A stretch of DNA of 64,000 bases from Methylobrevis albus (GCF_015904235.1 NZ_JADZLT010000050.1:428769-492768); one strand, 5' to 3'. Numbered from the stretch's first letter, positions 7,865-17,115 are shown. A program made the numbers and translations. Notes: a model not told the origin generated them from the sequence alone.

Positions 7865-9034
7865 TCATCCCGCGTCACCCGACGATAAAAGCCCCTCCGC
7901 CCGCAACCCCTCCGCCAGCGCCGCGAGCATCGCGGTCACGTCCGCCTCGCCGACGTTCAGCGTCAAGGCCACCCGCAAGCGGGCGGAGCCTTCCGGCACC
8001 GTCGGCGGGCGGATGGCGCGGAGGTCGAAGCCGGCGGCTTGCATCCGGGCGGCGAGGCGGACGGCGCGGGCGTTGTCGTGCACGATCACGGGCTGGATCG
8101 GCGTGCCGCTGGGCGTGACGCCGAGGCGAGAAAACCCCTCGCCGGCGAAGGCGACGAGGCGGGCGAGGCGGGTGATCCGTTCGGGCTCGTCGGCGAGGAT
8201 GCGCAGCGCGGCGCGCACGGCGGCGGCGACCAGCGGCGAGGGGGCGGTGGCGTAGATGAAGGCGCGGGCGCGGTTGACGAGGTAGTCGCAGAGCACCGGG
8301 TCGGCGGTGACGAGGCCGCCGGAGACGCCGAGCGCCTTGCCGCAGGTGTGCAGCACGACGAGGTTCTCGCGCCCCTCGAAGGCGGCGGCGACGCCGCGCC
8401 CGCCGGGGCCGAGCACGCCGGTGGCGTGCGCCTCGTCGAGGATCAGGAACCCCTCCGCCCGGTCGGCGAGGGCGAGGAGGCCCGCGACCGGGGCGACGTC
8501 GCCGTCCATCGAATAGACGCTCTCGGCGACGAGCCAGACCCGGCCGAGGCCGCCGGCGGCGCGCCAGCGCGCGATCTCCGCCGCGGCGGCGTCGACGTCG
8601 TTATGTGCAAAGGCGACGGTCTCCGCCCGCCCCGCGGCCATGCCCTCGTGCGCGCTGGCGTGGACGAGGGCGTCATAGAGGACGAGGTCGCCCTTCTGCG
8701 GCAGCGTGGAGACGAGGGCGAGATTGGCGTTGAAGCCGCCGCCGAAGAACAGCGCGCGCTTCGCCCCGAAAAAGGCGGCCGCCTCCGCCTCCAGCGCCTC
8801 GTGCTCCGGGTGGTTGCCGCGCAGCAGCCGCGATCCCCCTGCCCCGACCGGCACGCCGCGGGCGAGGGCATCGGCCACCGCCGCGGTGAGACGCGGGTCG
8901 GCGGCGAGGCCGAGGTAGTCGTTCGAGGTGAAGTCGAGCCCGGCCGCGGGCCCGAGGCTGCGCAGGCGGTCCTTGCGGGCGAGGCCGGCGAGGGAGCGCT
9001 CGAAGCGGGCGAGGGGGCGGTCGGGGGTGGGCAT
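7865..9034 (-). CDS. bioF: 8-amino-7-oxononanoate synthase
   Basis: A 389-residue alpha-oxoamine synthase that condenses pimeloyl-ACP (or -CoA) with L-alanine. Motifs include 'F-T-S-N-D-Y-L-G-L-A' near residue 35, 'G-A-G-G-S-R-L-L-R-G-N' near 64, 'A-E-S-V-Y-S-M-D-G-D' near 170, 'D-E-A-H-A-T-G-V-L-G' near 200 and the PLP Lys233 in 'H-T-C-G-K-A-L-G'. The start at 9034 gives the standard BioF N-terminus; a longer in-frame extension runs into repeat DNA. It accepts the product of BioZ-initiated synthesis in the same operon. Confidence 0.95.
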   Translation of the reverse strand: MPTPDRPLARFERSLAGLARKDRLRSLGPAAGLDFTSNDYLGLAADPRLTAAVADALARGVPVGAGGSRLLRGNHPEHEALEAEAAAFFGAKRALFFGGGFNANLALVSTLPQKGDLVLYDALVHASAHEGMAAGRAETVAFAHNDVDAAAAEIARWRAAGGLGRVWLVAESVYSMDGDVAPVAGLLALADRAEGFLILDEAHATGVLGPGGRGVAAAFEGRENLVVLHTCGKALGVSGGLVTADPVLCDYLVNRARAFIYATAPSPLVAAAVRAALRILADEPERITRLARLVAFAGEGFSRLGVTPSGTPIQPVIVHDNARAVRLAARMQAAGFDLRAIRPPTVPEGSARLRVALTLNVGEADVTAMLAALAEGLRAEGLLSSGDAG

Positions 9035-9383
9035 GGGGGATCTCGGCGAAGGCCACGGCGGCGTCGGGGCGGACATCCCTCCCCCTTGTGGGGAGGGTGG
9101 CCCCGCCGAAGGCGGGGTCGGGAGGGGTTGCGGCCTCGCCTCGATTCGTGGAGAGGCCGTTACCCCTCCCGGCTCGCTGCGCTCGCCACCCCTGCTACAG
9201 AGCCACGTGTCTCCTCCGCCTGCTTCGCAGCCCCACGAGGGGGAGGGATGTGTGCACAGCCGCCTCGCCTCGATTCGCGGAGAGGCCGTTACCCCTCCCG
9301 ACCCCGCCTTCGGCGGGGCCACCCTCCCCACAAGGGGGAGGGATGCTGCACTGCCGCGGCGCCTCGAGATACCGGCCCCCGCC
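9035..9383. repeat. Composite palindromic repeat between bioB and bioF
   Basis: This 349-bp gap holds repeats of a second family. A unit reading 'CTCGATTCGTGGAGAGGCC' then 'GTTACCCCTCCC' occurs at about 9139-9170 and again at about 9267-9300. The outer ends near 9077 and 9345 are inverted copies of 'CCCTCCCCCTTGTGGGGAGG'. A stretch around 9200-9245 ('GAGCCACGTGTCTCCTCCGC') is shared with the element at 12021-12231. No gene or clear promoter is seen here. Confidence 0.8.
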
Positions 9384-10442
9384 CTACTCCGCGGCCGCCT
9401 CGAGTTCCATCGGCTCGATCCCCAGCCGCCTGAACAGCGCGGTGTCGTGGTCCTCGCCGGGGTTGTCCGCCGTCAGCAGCGTCTCGCCGACGAAGATCGA
9501 GTTGGCGCCGGCGAAGAAGCAGAGCGCCTGCATTTCGTCGGTCATGTCGGTGCGGCCGGCCGAGAGGCGGACGTGGGAGTGCGGCATCAGGATGCGGGCG
9601 AGGGCGATGGAGCGGACGAACTCGATCGGGTCGAGCTTCGGCCGGTCGGCCATCGGCGAGCCCTCGATCGGGATCAGCATGTTAATCGGCACGCTCTCGG
9701 GGTGCGCCGGCAAGTTCGCCAGCGTCACCAGCATGTCGACGCGGTCGGCCTGCGTCTCGCCCATGCCGAGGATGCCGCCGGCGCAGACCTTGATGCCGGC
9801 GTCGCGGACGTTCGCCAGCGTGTCGAGGCGGTCGGCGAAGGTGCGGGTGGTGATGATCTCGGAATAGAAGCGCTCCGAGGTGTCGATGTTGTGATTGTAG
9901 TAGTCGAGGCCGGCGTCGGAAAGGCGGGCGGCCTGGTGCGGCGACAGCATGCCGAGCGTCATGCAGGTCTCCATGCCGAGCGCCTTGACGCCCTCGACCA
10001 TGGCGATGACGACGTCCATGTCGCGCTCCTTGGGGCTGCGCCAGGCCGCGCCCATGCAGTAGCGCGTCGCGCCGCCGTCCTTCGCCTTCTTCGCCTCGGC
10101 GAGGACGCGCTGCACTTCCATCAGCTTCGAGGCCTTCAGCCCGGTCGGGTTCTTCACCGACTGGCTGCAATAGCCGCAGTCCTCCGGGCAGCCGCCGGTC
10201 TTGATCGAGAGCAGCCGGCTCATCTGAACCTTGTTCGGGTCGAAATGGGCGCGGTGCACGGTCTGGGCGCGGAAGATCAGGTCGTTGAAGGGCAGGCTGT
10301 AGATCGCCTCGGCCTCGGCGCGGGTCCAGTCGTGGCGCAGCGCGCCATCGGGCCTCGCCGCGGGGCGGACGGGCGAATCCGCCGCGATGCCGATCCCGTC
10401 CGGAACCCTGGTTTCGGCCTTGGCCGCAGCGGCTTCGAGCAT
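9384..10442 (-). CDS. bioB: Biotin synthase
   Basis: A 352-residue radical-SAM enzyme that inserts sulfur into dethiobiotin. The SAM-cluster cysteines are Cys85, Cys89 and Cys92 in '[13 protein letters not shown]'. BioB-specific blocks follow: 'Y-N-H-N-I-D-T-S' in the middle, '[10 protein letters not shown]' near 240, and '[11 protein letters not shown]' near the end, where the 2Fe-2S cluster arginine and cysteines lie. The ATG at 10442 leaves a 35-residue unconserved leader. It is the first gene of the minus-strand bio operon, so the promoter should lie between it and pgsA. I saw no BioR-type operator there. Confidence 0.96.
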   Translation of the reverse strand: MLEAAAAKAETRVPDGIGIAADSPVRPAARPDGALRHDWTRAEAEAIYSLPFNDLIFRAQTVHRAHFDPNKVQMSRLLSIKTGGCPEDCGYCSQSVKNPTGLKASKLMEVQRVLAEAKKAKDGGATRYCMGAAWRSPKERDMDVVIAMVEGVKALGMETCMTLGMLSPHQAARLSDAGLDYYNHNIDTSERFYSEIITTRTFADRLDTLANVRDAGIKVCAGGILGMGETQADRVDMLVTLANLPAHPESVPINMLIPIEGSPMADRPKLDPIEFVRSIALARILMPHSHVRLSAGRTDMTDEMQALCFFAGANSIFVGETLLTADNPGEDHDTALFRRLGIEPMELEAAAE

Positions 10443-10710
10443 TGCGTCGTCCCCTGTCCTCGTCGCGACCGCCGTCGCGAAATCGTCGTCATCCCTCTTT
10501 ATCGCATTGCGGCAGCGATGGGAAAGGCCGCTCCGCGCCGCCTGCGCCAAACGGACGATGCGCCGCGCCGCCGCCGCCGCGATTGACGCCCCCTGCCCTG
10601 CCGTGGTCTGTCTTGGCGGATCCTGACGGGCCCGACCCGAGAAGGCCCTCCTCATGTCCCAACCCCTGCCGCCCATTCACCCGGGCGTGGCGCGACGAGA
10701 ACACCGGACG

Positions 10711-11280
10711 ATGCAGACGAGTGCGCTGTCGCTGCCCAACATCCTGACCTACCTGCGCATCTTCGCGGTGCCCATGGTGGCGGCGTCGTTCTACGTCGAG
10801 GGCAACACCGGTCGCTGGCTCGCCGTCGGCCTGTTCGCGGCCGCCAGCATCACCGACTATCTCGACGGCTACCTCGCCCGCGCCTGGCAGCAGCAGTCGG
10901 CGCTCGGCCGCATGCTGGACCCGATCGCCGACAAGCTGCTCGTCGCCGTGTCGCTGCTGGTGCTGACCGGCGAGGGCACCATCGGCGGCTGGTCGCTGTG
11001 GGCGGCGGTGATCATCCTGATGCGCGAGATCTTCGTCTCGGGCCTGCGCGAATTCCTGATCGAGCTGAAGGTCAGCGTGCCGGTCACCCGCCTCGCCAAG
11101 TGGAAGACGACGGCGCAGCTGGTCGCGATCGGCTTCCTGCTCGCCGGCCCCGCCGGCGACGCGCTGATCCCCGGCGTCACCACCGTCGGGCTGGTGCTGC
11201 TGTGGACCGCGGCGCTGGTGACGCTCTACACCGGCTACGATTATCTGCGCGCCGCGATCGTACACCTGATCGACGAGTAG
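10711..11280 (+). CDS. pgsA: CDP-diacylglycerol--glycerol-3-phosphate 3-phosphatidyltransferase
   Basis: A 189-residue integral membrane enzyme that makes phosphatidylglycerol phosphate, the first step to phosphatidylglycerol and cardiolipin. The complete CDP-alcohol phosphotransferase motif is present: Asp49, Asp52-Gly53, Ala56-Arg57, Gly66, Asp70 and Asp74. Four to five hydrophobic segments follow. The ATG at 10711 ('M-Q-T-S-A-L-S-L-P-N-I-L-T') matches the usual start; an upstream ATG at 10654 adds an unconserved leader. moaD begins 7 bp downstream, so the three genes to moaE probably share a transcript, an arrangement I recall from Rhizobiales. Confidence 0.94.
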   Translation: MQTSALSLPNILTYLRIFAVPMVAASFYVEGNTGRWLAVGLFAAASITDYLDGYLARAWQQQSALGRMLDPIADKLLVAVSLLVLTGEGTIGGWSLWAAVIILMREIFVSGLREFLIELKVSVPVTRLAKWKTTAQLVAIGFLLAGPAGDALIPGVTTVGLVLLWTAALVTLYTGYDYLRAAIVHLIDE

Positions 11281-11287
11281 GCGGCCC

Positions 11288-11542
11288 ATGACCAAGCTCG
11301 TCTATTTTGCCTGGGTGCGCGAGAAGGTCGGCCTCGCCGAGGAAGAGGCGACGCTGCCGCCGGAGGTCGCCACGGTCGGCGACCTGCTGCTCTACCTGCG
11401 CGCCCGCGGCGACGGCTTCGCCGAGGCCTTCGCCGAGCCCGAGACGATCCGCGTCGCGCTCGACCGGGTGCACGCGTTTCCCGAGGATCCGCTCGCCGGC
11501 GCGCGCGAGATCGCGCTGTTCCCGCCGATGACCGGGGGCTGA
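11288..11542 (+). CDS. moaD: Molybdopterin synthase sulfur carrier subunit
   Basis: An 84-residue ubiquitin-like protein ending in the obligatory Gly-Gly tail ('F-P-P-M-T-G-G'), which is adenylated and thiocarboxylated to donate sulfur to precursor Z. The N-terminus 'V-Y-F-A-W-V-R-E-K-V-G' is typical of MoaD. It is 7 bp after pgsA and 4 bp before moaE, its catalytic partner. Confidence 0.95.
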   Translation: MTKLVYFAWVREKVGLAEEEATLPPEVATVGDLLLYLRARGDGFAEAFAEPETIRVALDRVHAFPEDPLAGAREIALFPPMTGG

Positions 11543-11546
11543 CGCG

Positions 11547-12002
11547 ATGCGCCGCAGCGTCCGGGTGCAGGCGGAGGATTTCGACACCGCCGCCGAGATC
11601 GAGGCGGCCGGCGCCGGACGCACCGACGTCGGCGCCGTGGCGAGTTTCTCCGGCCTCTGCCGCGACGAGGCCGGCACGCTCGCCGCGCTGGAACTCGAGC
11701 ACTATCCCGGCATGGCCGAGGCCGAGATCGACCGCGTCGTCGACGCGGCGCTCGCGCGCTGGCCGCTGCTCGCCGTCACCGTCATCCACCGCTTCGGCCG
11801 GATCCGCCCCGGCGAACGCATCGTCCTCGTCGTCACCGCCTCGGCGCACCGGGCGGCGGCGATCGAGGCGGCGGATTTTCTGATGGATTTCTTGAAGACG
11901 CAGGCGCCGTTCTGGAAGAAGGAACACCGGACCGACGGGACGGACGGGGGCTGGGTGGCGGCGAAGGATGCGGACGACGCCCGCGCGGCAAGGTGGAAAT
12001 AG
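11547..12002 (+). CDS. moaE: Molybdopterin synthase catalytic subunit
   Basis: A 151-residue protein of normal length. It forms the heterotetramer with MoaD that converts cyclic pyranopterin monophosphate into molybdopterin. The active-site lysines are Lys117 and Lys124 in 'F-L-K-T-Q-A-P-F-W-K-K-E-H', at nearly the positions known in E. coli. 'H-R-F-G-R-I-R-P-G-E' near residue 81 is another conserved block. The tail after residue 130 is unconserved and Gly/Asp-rich. It is the last gene of the pgsA-moaD-moaE group. Confidence 0.95.
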   Translation: MRRSVRVQAEDFDTAAEIEAAGAGRTDVGAVASFSGLCRDEAGTLAALELEHYPGMAEAEIDRVVDAALARWPLLAVTVIHRFGRIRPGERIVLVVTASAHRAAAIEAADFLMDFLKTQAPFWKKEHRTDGTDGGWVAAKDADDARAARWK

Positions 12003-12020
12003 GGGCTGGGTGAGGGCTCC

Positions 12021-12231
12021 ATCCCTCCCCCTCGTGGGGCTGCGCAGCAGGCGAAGGAGACACGTGGCTCCGAAGCAGGGGTGGCGAGCATAGCGAGCCG
12101 GGAGGGGTAACGGCCCCTCCACGAATCGAGGCGAGGCCGTGCCCCCTCCCGACCCGGCTTCGCCGGGCCACCCCTGCTTCGGAGCCACGTGTCTCCTCCG
12201 CCTGCTGCGCAGCCCCACAAGGGGAAGGGAT
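12021..12231. repeat. 211-bp element with 64-bp terminal inverted repeats
   Basis: The left arm (12021-12084) and right arm (12168-12231) are inverted copies differing at about three positions. Each contains 'GTGGGGCTGCGCAGCAGGCG' and 'GGAGACACGTGGCTCCGAAG'. The 83-bp middle carries the 'GAGGCGAGGCCGT' and 'CCCCTCCCG' blocks also found at 9035-9383. No reading frame of note is present, so this is a non-coding intergenic palindrome or MITE-like element. Confidence 0.82.
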
Positions 12232-12310
12232 GTCTCATCGGCCTGGTATGGGCGGTGCGTCTTCGGCCTCATGTCGCGGACGACCGGTTCAGCCGATGAC
12301 GCTCACAGTC

Positions 12311-12445
12311 CGTCATCCCCGCGAAAGCGGGGATCCAACTCTCAGCTATTGCCGACTTGCAGTCGGGACCCGGCGCGTCAGCGACCCAAAGTTCCTCCGC
12401 CCCCGCGGATATTTGGATCCCCGCCTTCGCGGGGATGACGGCCAA
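12311..12445. repeat. Inverted pair of 'GTCATCCCCGCG' palindromes
   Basis: A palindromic unit near 12311-12336 ('CATCCCCGCGAAAGCGGGGA') recurs inverted near 12412-12443 ('ATCCCCGCCTTCGCGGGGAT'). Sequences of this kind are common dispersed intergenic repeats in high-GC proteobacteria. A further 'GGATCCCCGC' half-unit lies near 12485, followed at 12500-12585 by a degraded copy of the 12021-12231 family. The whole gap from 12003 to 12606 thus consists mostly of repeats and holds no gene I can support. Confidence 0.75.
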
Positions 12446-12606
12446 TCAGCAATATCCAGCCGGCTTGCAGTCCAGCGGCGAGGGGGATCCCCGCTTCCGC
12501 TGAGAGGCCGTTACCCCCTCCCGACCCGGCTTCGGAGCCACGTGTCTCCTCCGCTCGCCACCATCCCCACAAGGGGCAGGGATGTGTCGCCGCGGCGAAC
12601 CTCCCC

Positions 12607-14652
12607 CTACTCCGCCTTCTCGTGGAAAAACTCGTACACCGTCCGCGCCGTCGCCTCGGAGATCCCGGGCACCGACAGCAGGTCCTCGATGCCGGCGCGC
12701 TGGATCGCCTTCAGCGTGCCGAAATGGTTGAGCAGCGCCCGTTTCCGCGTCGGGCCGACGCCGGCGATTTCCTCGAGGCCGGCGCGGCCGATGTCCTTCG
12801 AACGGCGGGCGCGGTGGGAGCCGATGGCGAAGCGGTGGGCTTCGTCGCGCAGGCGCTGGACGTAGTAGAGCACGGGATCGCGCAGCGGCAGCATGAAGTC
12901 GGGCTTGCCGGTGACGAAGAACTTTTCCCTGCCGGCGTCGCGGTCCGGGCCCTTGGCGACGCCGACGAGGGCGACGTCGTCGATGCCGAGTTCGTCGAAG
13001 ATCGCCTGCGCGGCCGAGAGCTGGCCGGCGCCGCCGTCGATGAGCACGAGGTCGGGCCAGGGGCCGACCGGGTCGGTGGGCAGCGGGCCCTCCTCGCCGG
13101 CTACCGTGCCAGCTTCGGGGGCGACGGCCTCGCCGCGCGGGCCGTGCTCCTTGATCAGCCGCGAGAAGCGCCGCGTCAGCACCTCGCGCATCATGCCGAA
13201 GTCGTCGCCGGGCGTGATGTCGGCGCCGCGGATGTTGAACTTGCGGTACTGGTTCTTCACAAAGCCCTCCGGCCCCGCGACGATCATGCCGCCGACGGCG
13301 TTGCTGCCGGAGATGTGCGAGTTGTCGTAGACCTCGATCCGGCGCGGCGGGGCCTCGAGACCGAAGGCGCGGGCGACGCCGCCGAGCAGGGTCGACTGCG
13401 ACGAGGTCTCGGCGAGCTTGCGGCCGAGCGCCTCGCGCGCGTTCTGCAGCGCGTGGTCGACGAGGTCCTTCTTCTCGCCGCGCCGCGGCACGGCGATCTC
13501 GATGCGGTGGCCGGCGCGCTCGGACAGCGCCGCGGCGAGCAGGTCCATCTCGTCGGGCTCGTGGCTGACGAGGACGAGGCGCGGCGCCGGCTTGTCGTCG
13601 TAGAACTGGCCGATGAAGGAGGACAGCACCTCGCCGACCTCCATGCTCTTGTCGGCGCGGGGGAAATAGGCGCGGTTGCCCCAGTTCTGCCCGGTGCGGA
13701 AGAAGAACACCTGGATCGAGGTCTGGCCACCGTCCTGATGGCAGGCGAAGACGTCCGCCTCCTCGACGTTCTGCGGATTGATGCCCTGGTGCGACTGGAC
13801 GTGGCTGAGGGCGGCGAGGCGGTCGCGGTAGACGGCGGCGCGCTCGAACTCCATCGCCTCGGAGGCGGTCTGCATCTCGGCCGCGAGCTCGGAGCGGATC
13901 GCGCGGCTCTTGCCCGACAGAAACGCCGTCGCCTCGCTCACCAGTTCGGCGTAGTCGGGGATCGCGATCTCGCGCGTGCAGGGCGCGGAGCAGCGCTTGA
14001 TCTGGTGAAGCAAGCAGGGGCGCGTGCGCGTCTCGTAGACCGAATCGGTGCAGGTCCGGATCAGGAACGCCTTCTGCATGGCGTTGATGGTGCGCGTCAC
14101 CGCGCCGGCGCTGGCGAAGGGGCCGAAGTAGCGGCCCTTGCGGCTGCGCGCGCCGCGATGCTTGACCAGCTGCGGCGCCTCGTGGTCGCCGGTGATCAGG
14201 ATGTAGGGGAACGACTTGTCGTCGCGCAGCAGCACGTTGAAGCGCGGCCGCAGCTGCTTGATGAGGTTCGCCTCGAGCAGCAGCGCCTCGGTTTCCGTCG
14301 CCGTGGTGACGAACTCCATCGCGGCGGTCGCCTGGATCATGCGGATGATCCGGTTCGACTGGCCGGCGATGCGGGCATAGCTGGAAACGCGCTTCTTCAG
14401 GCTGCGCGCCTTGCCGACGTAGAGCACGTCGCCGCTGCCCGACAGCATGCGGTAGACGCCGGGGCCGTTCGGCAGCAGCTTCACCATGTCGGCGATCACC
14501 GCCGTGCCGAAGCGCAGCGCCTCGCGCGCGGCGGGCGTCTCGGTTTCGGCCTCGTCGGGCTCGGCCGCAGCCGAGTCGGCCGGGTCGGCCGCCAGCTCGT
14601 CGTCTGGCGCGTCGTCTGGCGCGGCCGGGGCGATGTCGTCGTCGTCCTGCAT
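12607..14652 (-). CDS. uvrC: Excinuclease ABC subunit C
   Basis: A 681-residue nucleotide-excision-repair nuclease that makes both incisions around the lesion with UvrA/UvrB. Domain order is an acidic leader (residues 1-45, rich in Asp/Ala/Pro), a GIY-YIG nuclease near 60-140 ('G-P-G-V-Y-R-M' and 'L-Y-V-G-K-A-R-S-L'), a Cys-bearing block ('R-C-S-A-P-C') near 220, a UVR helix pair, an RNase H-like C-terminal nuclease ('I-D-G-G-A-G-Q-L') and tandem HhH motifs at the end. The ATG at 14652 is chosen; a TTG 33 bp upstream is possible. The acidic leader is longer than in E. coli UvrC. The SDR gene lies 65 bp upstream on the same strand. Confidence 0.95.
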   Translation of the reverse strand: MQDDDDIAPAAPDDAPDDELAADPADSAAAEPDEAETETPAAREALRFGTAVIADMVKLLPNGPGVYRMLSGSGDVLYVGKARSLKKRVSSYARIAGQSNRIIRMIQATAAMEFVTTATETEALLLEANLIKQLRPRFNVLLRDDKSFPYILITGDHEAPQLVKHRGARSRKGRYFGPFASAGAVTRTINAMQKAFLIRTCTDSVYETRTRPCLLHQIKRCSAPCTREIAIPDYAELVSEATAFLSGKSRAIRSELAAEMQTASEAMEFERAAVYRDRLAALSHVQSHQGINPQNVEEADVFACHQDGGQTSIQVFFFRTGQNWGNRAYFPRADKSMEVGEVLSSFIGQFYDDKPAPRLVLVSHEPDEMDLLAAALSERAGHRIEIAVPRRGEKKDLVDHALQNAREALGRKLAETSSQSTLLGGVARAFGLEAPPRRIEVYDNSHISGSNAVGGMIVAGPEGFVKNQYRKFNIRGADITPGDDFGMMREVLTRRFSRLIKEHGPRGEAVAPEAGTVAGEEGPLPTDPVGPWPDLVLIDGGAGQLSAAQAIFDELGIDDVALVGVAKGPDRDAGREKFFVTGKPDFMLPLRDPVLYYVQRLRDEAHRFAIGSHRARRSKDIGRAGLEEIAGVGPTRKRALLNHFGTLKAIQRAGIEDLLSVPGISEATARTVYEFFHEKAE

Positions 14653-14717
14653 GGAACCGGTCTGCGGCGCCGTGCCCTGCCCCAATCGTCGGGACCGGAC
14701 AGCCCGGCGCGTCCTCT

Positions 14718-15512
14718 CTACTCGTTGATGCCTACGACGTCGGGCGTCTGCCAGGCAAGGTGCTGCCCGCCGTCGAGGGCCAGCATCTGGCCCGTGACCG
14801 ACGGCGTTTCAAGCAGGAAGCCGATCGCGCCGGTGATTTCCGACAGCGCCGGACCGCGCCCGAGCAGCACGGCGGAGGATTGGCGGGCGAAGTCGTCGTC
14901 GCTCTGGCGCACGTTGGGCAGCGTCGGCCCGGGGCCGATGCCGTTGACCCGGACCCAGGGCGCCAGCGCCTGGGCGAGCGTCCTGGTCGCATCAAAGAGC
15001 GCCGACTTCGACAGCGTATAGGAAAAGAACTGCGGCGTCGGCTTCAGCACGCGCTGGTCGATCAGGTTGACGACGAGACCGGTGCGGTCCGCCGGCAGGC
15101 GGCCGGCGAGGTCGCGGGCGAGGAAGCAGGGCGCGGCGAGGTTGACCGTCATCTGGCGCAGGAACAGCGCAGGCTGCAGCGTCTCGGGCGTATCGCCGAC
15201 GAACATCGAGGCGTTGTTGACCAGCATGGTGACCGGCCCGAGCGCCGCCGCAGCCTCCGGGACGATGCGCGCCACCGCGGCGAGATCGCCGAGGTCGGCG
15301 CGCACGACGACGGCGCGCGCGCCGGTGCCGCGGATGAGGTCGGCGACCGCCTCCGCCTCGTCGGTCGATTCGTTGCAGTGCACGGCGACGTCGAAGCCGC
15401 GCCCCGCGAGGTCGAGGGCGATCGCCCGGCCGATGCGCCGTGCCCCGCCCGTCACCACCGCCGTGCCACGATGTTCACGCCCGACGCCGCCCCTGCCGCC
15501 GTCCGCCGCCAT
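14718..15512 (-). CDS. SDR-family oxidoreductase, pteridine reductase/FolM-like
   Basis: A 264-residue short-chain dehydrogenase. The cofactor loop reads 'T-G-G-A-R-R-I-G', the T-G-x3-R-x-G form found in pteridine reductases and FolM rather than the usual T-G-x3-G-x-G. The catalytic 'Y-T-L-S-K' is present. The position normally held by the catalytic Ser is Asp in 'N-L-I-D-Q-R', as in Leishmania PTR1. These two features together point to reduction of a pterin or dihydrofolate with NADPH (inference). The ATG at 15512 gives a normal start; longer frames run into non-coding sequence. uvrC follows 65 bp downstream. Confidence 0.82.
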   Translation of the reverse strand: MAADGGRGGVGREHRGTAVVTGGARRIGRAIALDLAGRGFDVAVHCNESTDEAEAVADLIRGTGARAVVVRADLGDLAAVARIVPEAAAALGPVTMLVNNASMFVGDTPETLQPALFLRQMTVNLAAPCFLARDLAGRLPADRTGLVVNLIDQRVLKPTPQFFSYTLSKSALFDATRTLAQALAPWVRVNGIGPGPTLPNVRQSDDDFARQSSAVLLGRGPALSEITGAIGFLLETPSVTGQMLALDGGQHLAWQTPDVVGINE

Positions 15513-15877
15513 CTGCCATCTCTCCCCAGCCGAACCCCGTTTCGGACCCGGCCGGCAGATAGGGCGACCACGGCGGCGGGGAAGTGGAGAGATACGATCT
15601 CTGCCCCGGAACGCGCGTTCCGACCCAGCCTCGTACAGGCGATTCATCATTCCTTAAAAGAGGTTACCGCGGTCGTTCAAACACCGCCGAATTGCCTAAA
15701 ATTAGACTCAATCGCGCAGGCGCGGCGCCACATTGCACCGCCACAAAGGAGACCGGAGCGGAGGCGCCTCGCCCCCCCATCAAGGCGCCCTCCATTCGAA
15801 AAAGTTCAAGCGCCCGCCATCGCGAGCGCCCAAGGCGTACCCCGCCGCGGCGGGGGTTTGGTAACGAGGAGTTGCGT
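15513..15877. other. Divergent intergenic region between SDR and porin genes
   Basis: This 365-bp stretch has no gene. Its middle (about 15645-15715) is much richer in A+T than its surroundings, with 'TTCCTTAAAAGAGG' and 'TTGCCTAAAATTAGACTC', and is the likely site of the porin promoter, though no hexamer pair is convincing. A good ribosome-binding site, GAGGAG at 15866-15871, lies six bases before the porin ATG. The long leader of about 160 bases after the AT-rich part could carry post-transcriptional control, but no structure stands out. Confidence 0.55.
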
Positions 15878-16552
15878 ATGTTCCGTCAGGTCTCCACCCT
15901 CGCTGGTGCTGCTGCACTGGCGCTTGCTTCCACCGCCGCATTCGCCGCCGACGTGCTGGAGCCGATTCCGGCCGCGCCGATGGCCGGCAACTATGACGCG
16001 CCGTCGGACGTCTACGACTGGAACGGCGCCTACGTCGGCGGCCAGGTCGGCTACACGTTCGGCGACGGCACGTCGCGCGACAACCTCGGCGGCAAGAAGT
16101 TCATCGAGAACGACGGCTTCACCGGCGGCGTCTACGGCGGCTACAACGCCATGGTCACCCCGAACGTCGTGGTCGGCGGCGAAGTCGAGGTCTCGACCAC
16201 CGAGGACTCGAAGTACACGATCAACGGCGTCCCGACGACCGTGCAGCAGAACGTCGGCGGCACCGTCAGCGGCCGCGTCGGCTACGCCTTCGACAACTAC
16301 ATGGTCTACGGCAAGGCCGGCGTGACCGTGGTCGACGCCGATGCCAAGTTCAACGGCGGCAAGGACAGCAACACCCACGTCGGTGGCGTGATCGGTGCCG
16401 GCGTCGAGGCGGCGCTGACCGAGAACATCACGGCGCGCGCCGAGTACAACTACACCGACACCAACGCGAAGACCTACGTCAGCGGCGCCCAGAGCCAGAA
16501 GCTGGACCTCGACGGCCACGCCGTGAAGGTCGGTGTCGGCTACAAGTTCTGA
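15878..16552 (+). CDS. Outer membrane beta-barrel protein (Omp25/Omp31-like porin family)
   Basis: A 224-residue protein with a clear signal peptide ('M-F-R-Q-V-S-T-L-A-G' then an Ala-rich core, cleavage after 'A-A-F-A' near residue 23). The mature part is an 8-stranded barrel: 'W-N-G-A-Y-V-G-G-Q-V-G-Y' opens it, alternating Gly/aromatic strands follow, and it ends in 'V-G-V-G-Y-K-F' with the terminal Phe needed for BAM insertion. This is the layout of Brucella Omp25/31 and Rhizobium RopB proteins. Ser, Thr, Asn and Lys codons are commoner than in neighbours, as usual for an abundant surface protein. A strong RBS and terminator suggest a highly expressed monocistronic gene. Confidence 0.92.
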   Translation: MFRQVSTLAGAAALALASTAAFAADVLEPIPAAPMAGNYDAPSDVYDWNGAYVGGQVGYTFGDGTSRDNLGGKKFIENDGFTGGVYGGYNAMVTPNVVVGGEVEVSTTEDSKYTINGVPTTVQQNVGGTVSGRVGYAFDNYMVYGKAGVTVVDADAKFNGGKDSNTHVGGVIGAGVEAALTENITARAEYNYTDTNAKTYVSGAQSQKLDLDGHAVKVGVGYKF

Positions 16553-16598
16553 TCCGTCCCTGATCCTCCCGCCGCGTCACCGCGAGCGCGGCCCCTCG

Positions 16599-16637
16599 AG
16601 CGGCCCGGCGTCCTCCCGCCGGGCCGCTTTTTCTTTG
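16599..16637 (+). terminator. Rho-independent terminator after the porin gene
   Basis: A perfect 12-bp stem (16599-16610 with 16617-16628) closes a 6-base loop, TCCTCC, and is followed by TTTTTCTTT. It begins 46 bp after the porin stop codon and is the clearest intrinsic terminator in the window. Confidence 0.93.
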
Positions 16638-16737
16638 TCCGGCCGCCCCCGGACGCGGGCATGGCGGCCCTCGCCACTCGCCCGCCGCGCCGGCTGTGCT
16701 AGGCTCGCCGCATCTTCGGTGAGACAGGGAGGTTTCC

Positions 16738-17115
16738 ATGACCGCGCACGGCACGATCACCTGGAACGAACTCAACAGCTGGGATCCGGACGGCGCGATG
16801 CGCTTCTACGGCGAGGCGCTCGGCTGGACCTTCGAGGCGATGCCGATGCCCGGCGGCACCTACTGGCTGATCTTCAGCGACGGCAACCGCGTCGGCGGCC
16901 TCTTCCCCCTGACCGAGCCGGACTTCGAGGGCGTGCCGTCCCACTGGCTGACCTACATCGAGGCCGACAACGTCGACGCCCGCGTCGACCGCGCCCTCGC
17001 CGCCGGCGGCTCGCTGATGCGCCCGCCCTTCGACGTCCCCGGCGTCGGCCGCATCGCCATCGTCTGCGCGCCGGGCGGCGAGGTGATGGGGTGGATGCAG
17101 TCGGTGGCGGAGTAG
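16738..17115 (+). CDS. VOC-family (glyoxalase/bleomycin-resistance fold) protein
   Basis: A 125-residue single vicinal-oxygen-chelate domain. The N-terminal 'I-T-W-N-E-L-N-S-W-D-P' and 'A-M-R-F-Y-G-E-A-L-G-W' are the family opening, where substrate or metal ligands sit. A second half begins at 'H-W-L-T-Y-I-E-A-D-N-V-D-A' near residue 68 and ends 'C-A-P-G-G-E-V-M-G-W'. Members of this subgroup are often annotated as CFP32/SnoaL-type small glyoxalases; the substrate is unknown. It has its own purine-rich RBS just before 16738 and stands alone, 110 bp after the porin terminator. Confidence 0.87.
   Translation: MTAHGTITWNELNSWDPDGAMRFYGEALGWTFEAMPMPGGTYWLIFSDGNRVGGLFPLTEPDFEGVPSHWLTYIEADNVDARVDRALAAGGSLMRPPFDVPGVGRIAIVCAPGGEVMGWMQSVAE

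Noticed and set aside
10443..10710. BioR-type operator before bioB
   Set aside because: I looked for a TTAT-(A/C)(G/T)-ATAA palindrome; only a degenerate TTATCGCATT is present near 10498.
12622..15021. 799-codon plus-strand open frame opposite uvrC and the SDR gene
   Set aside because: It crosses two good minus-strand genes and is compositionally an antisense shadow.
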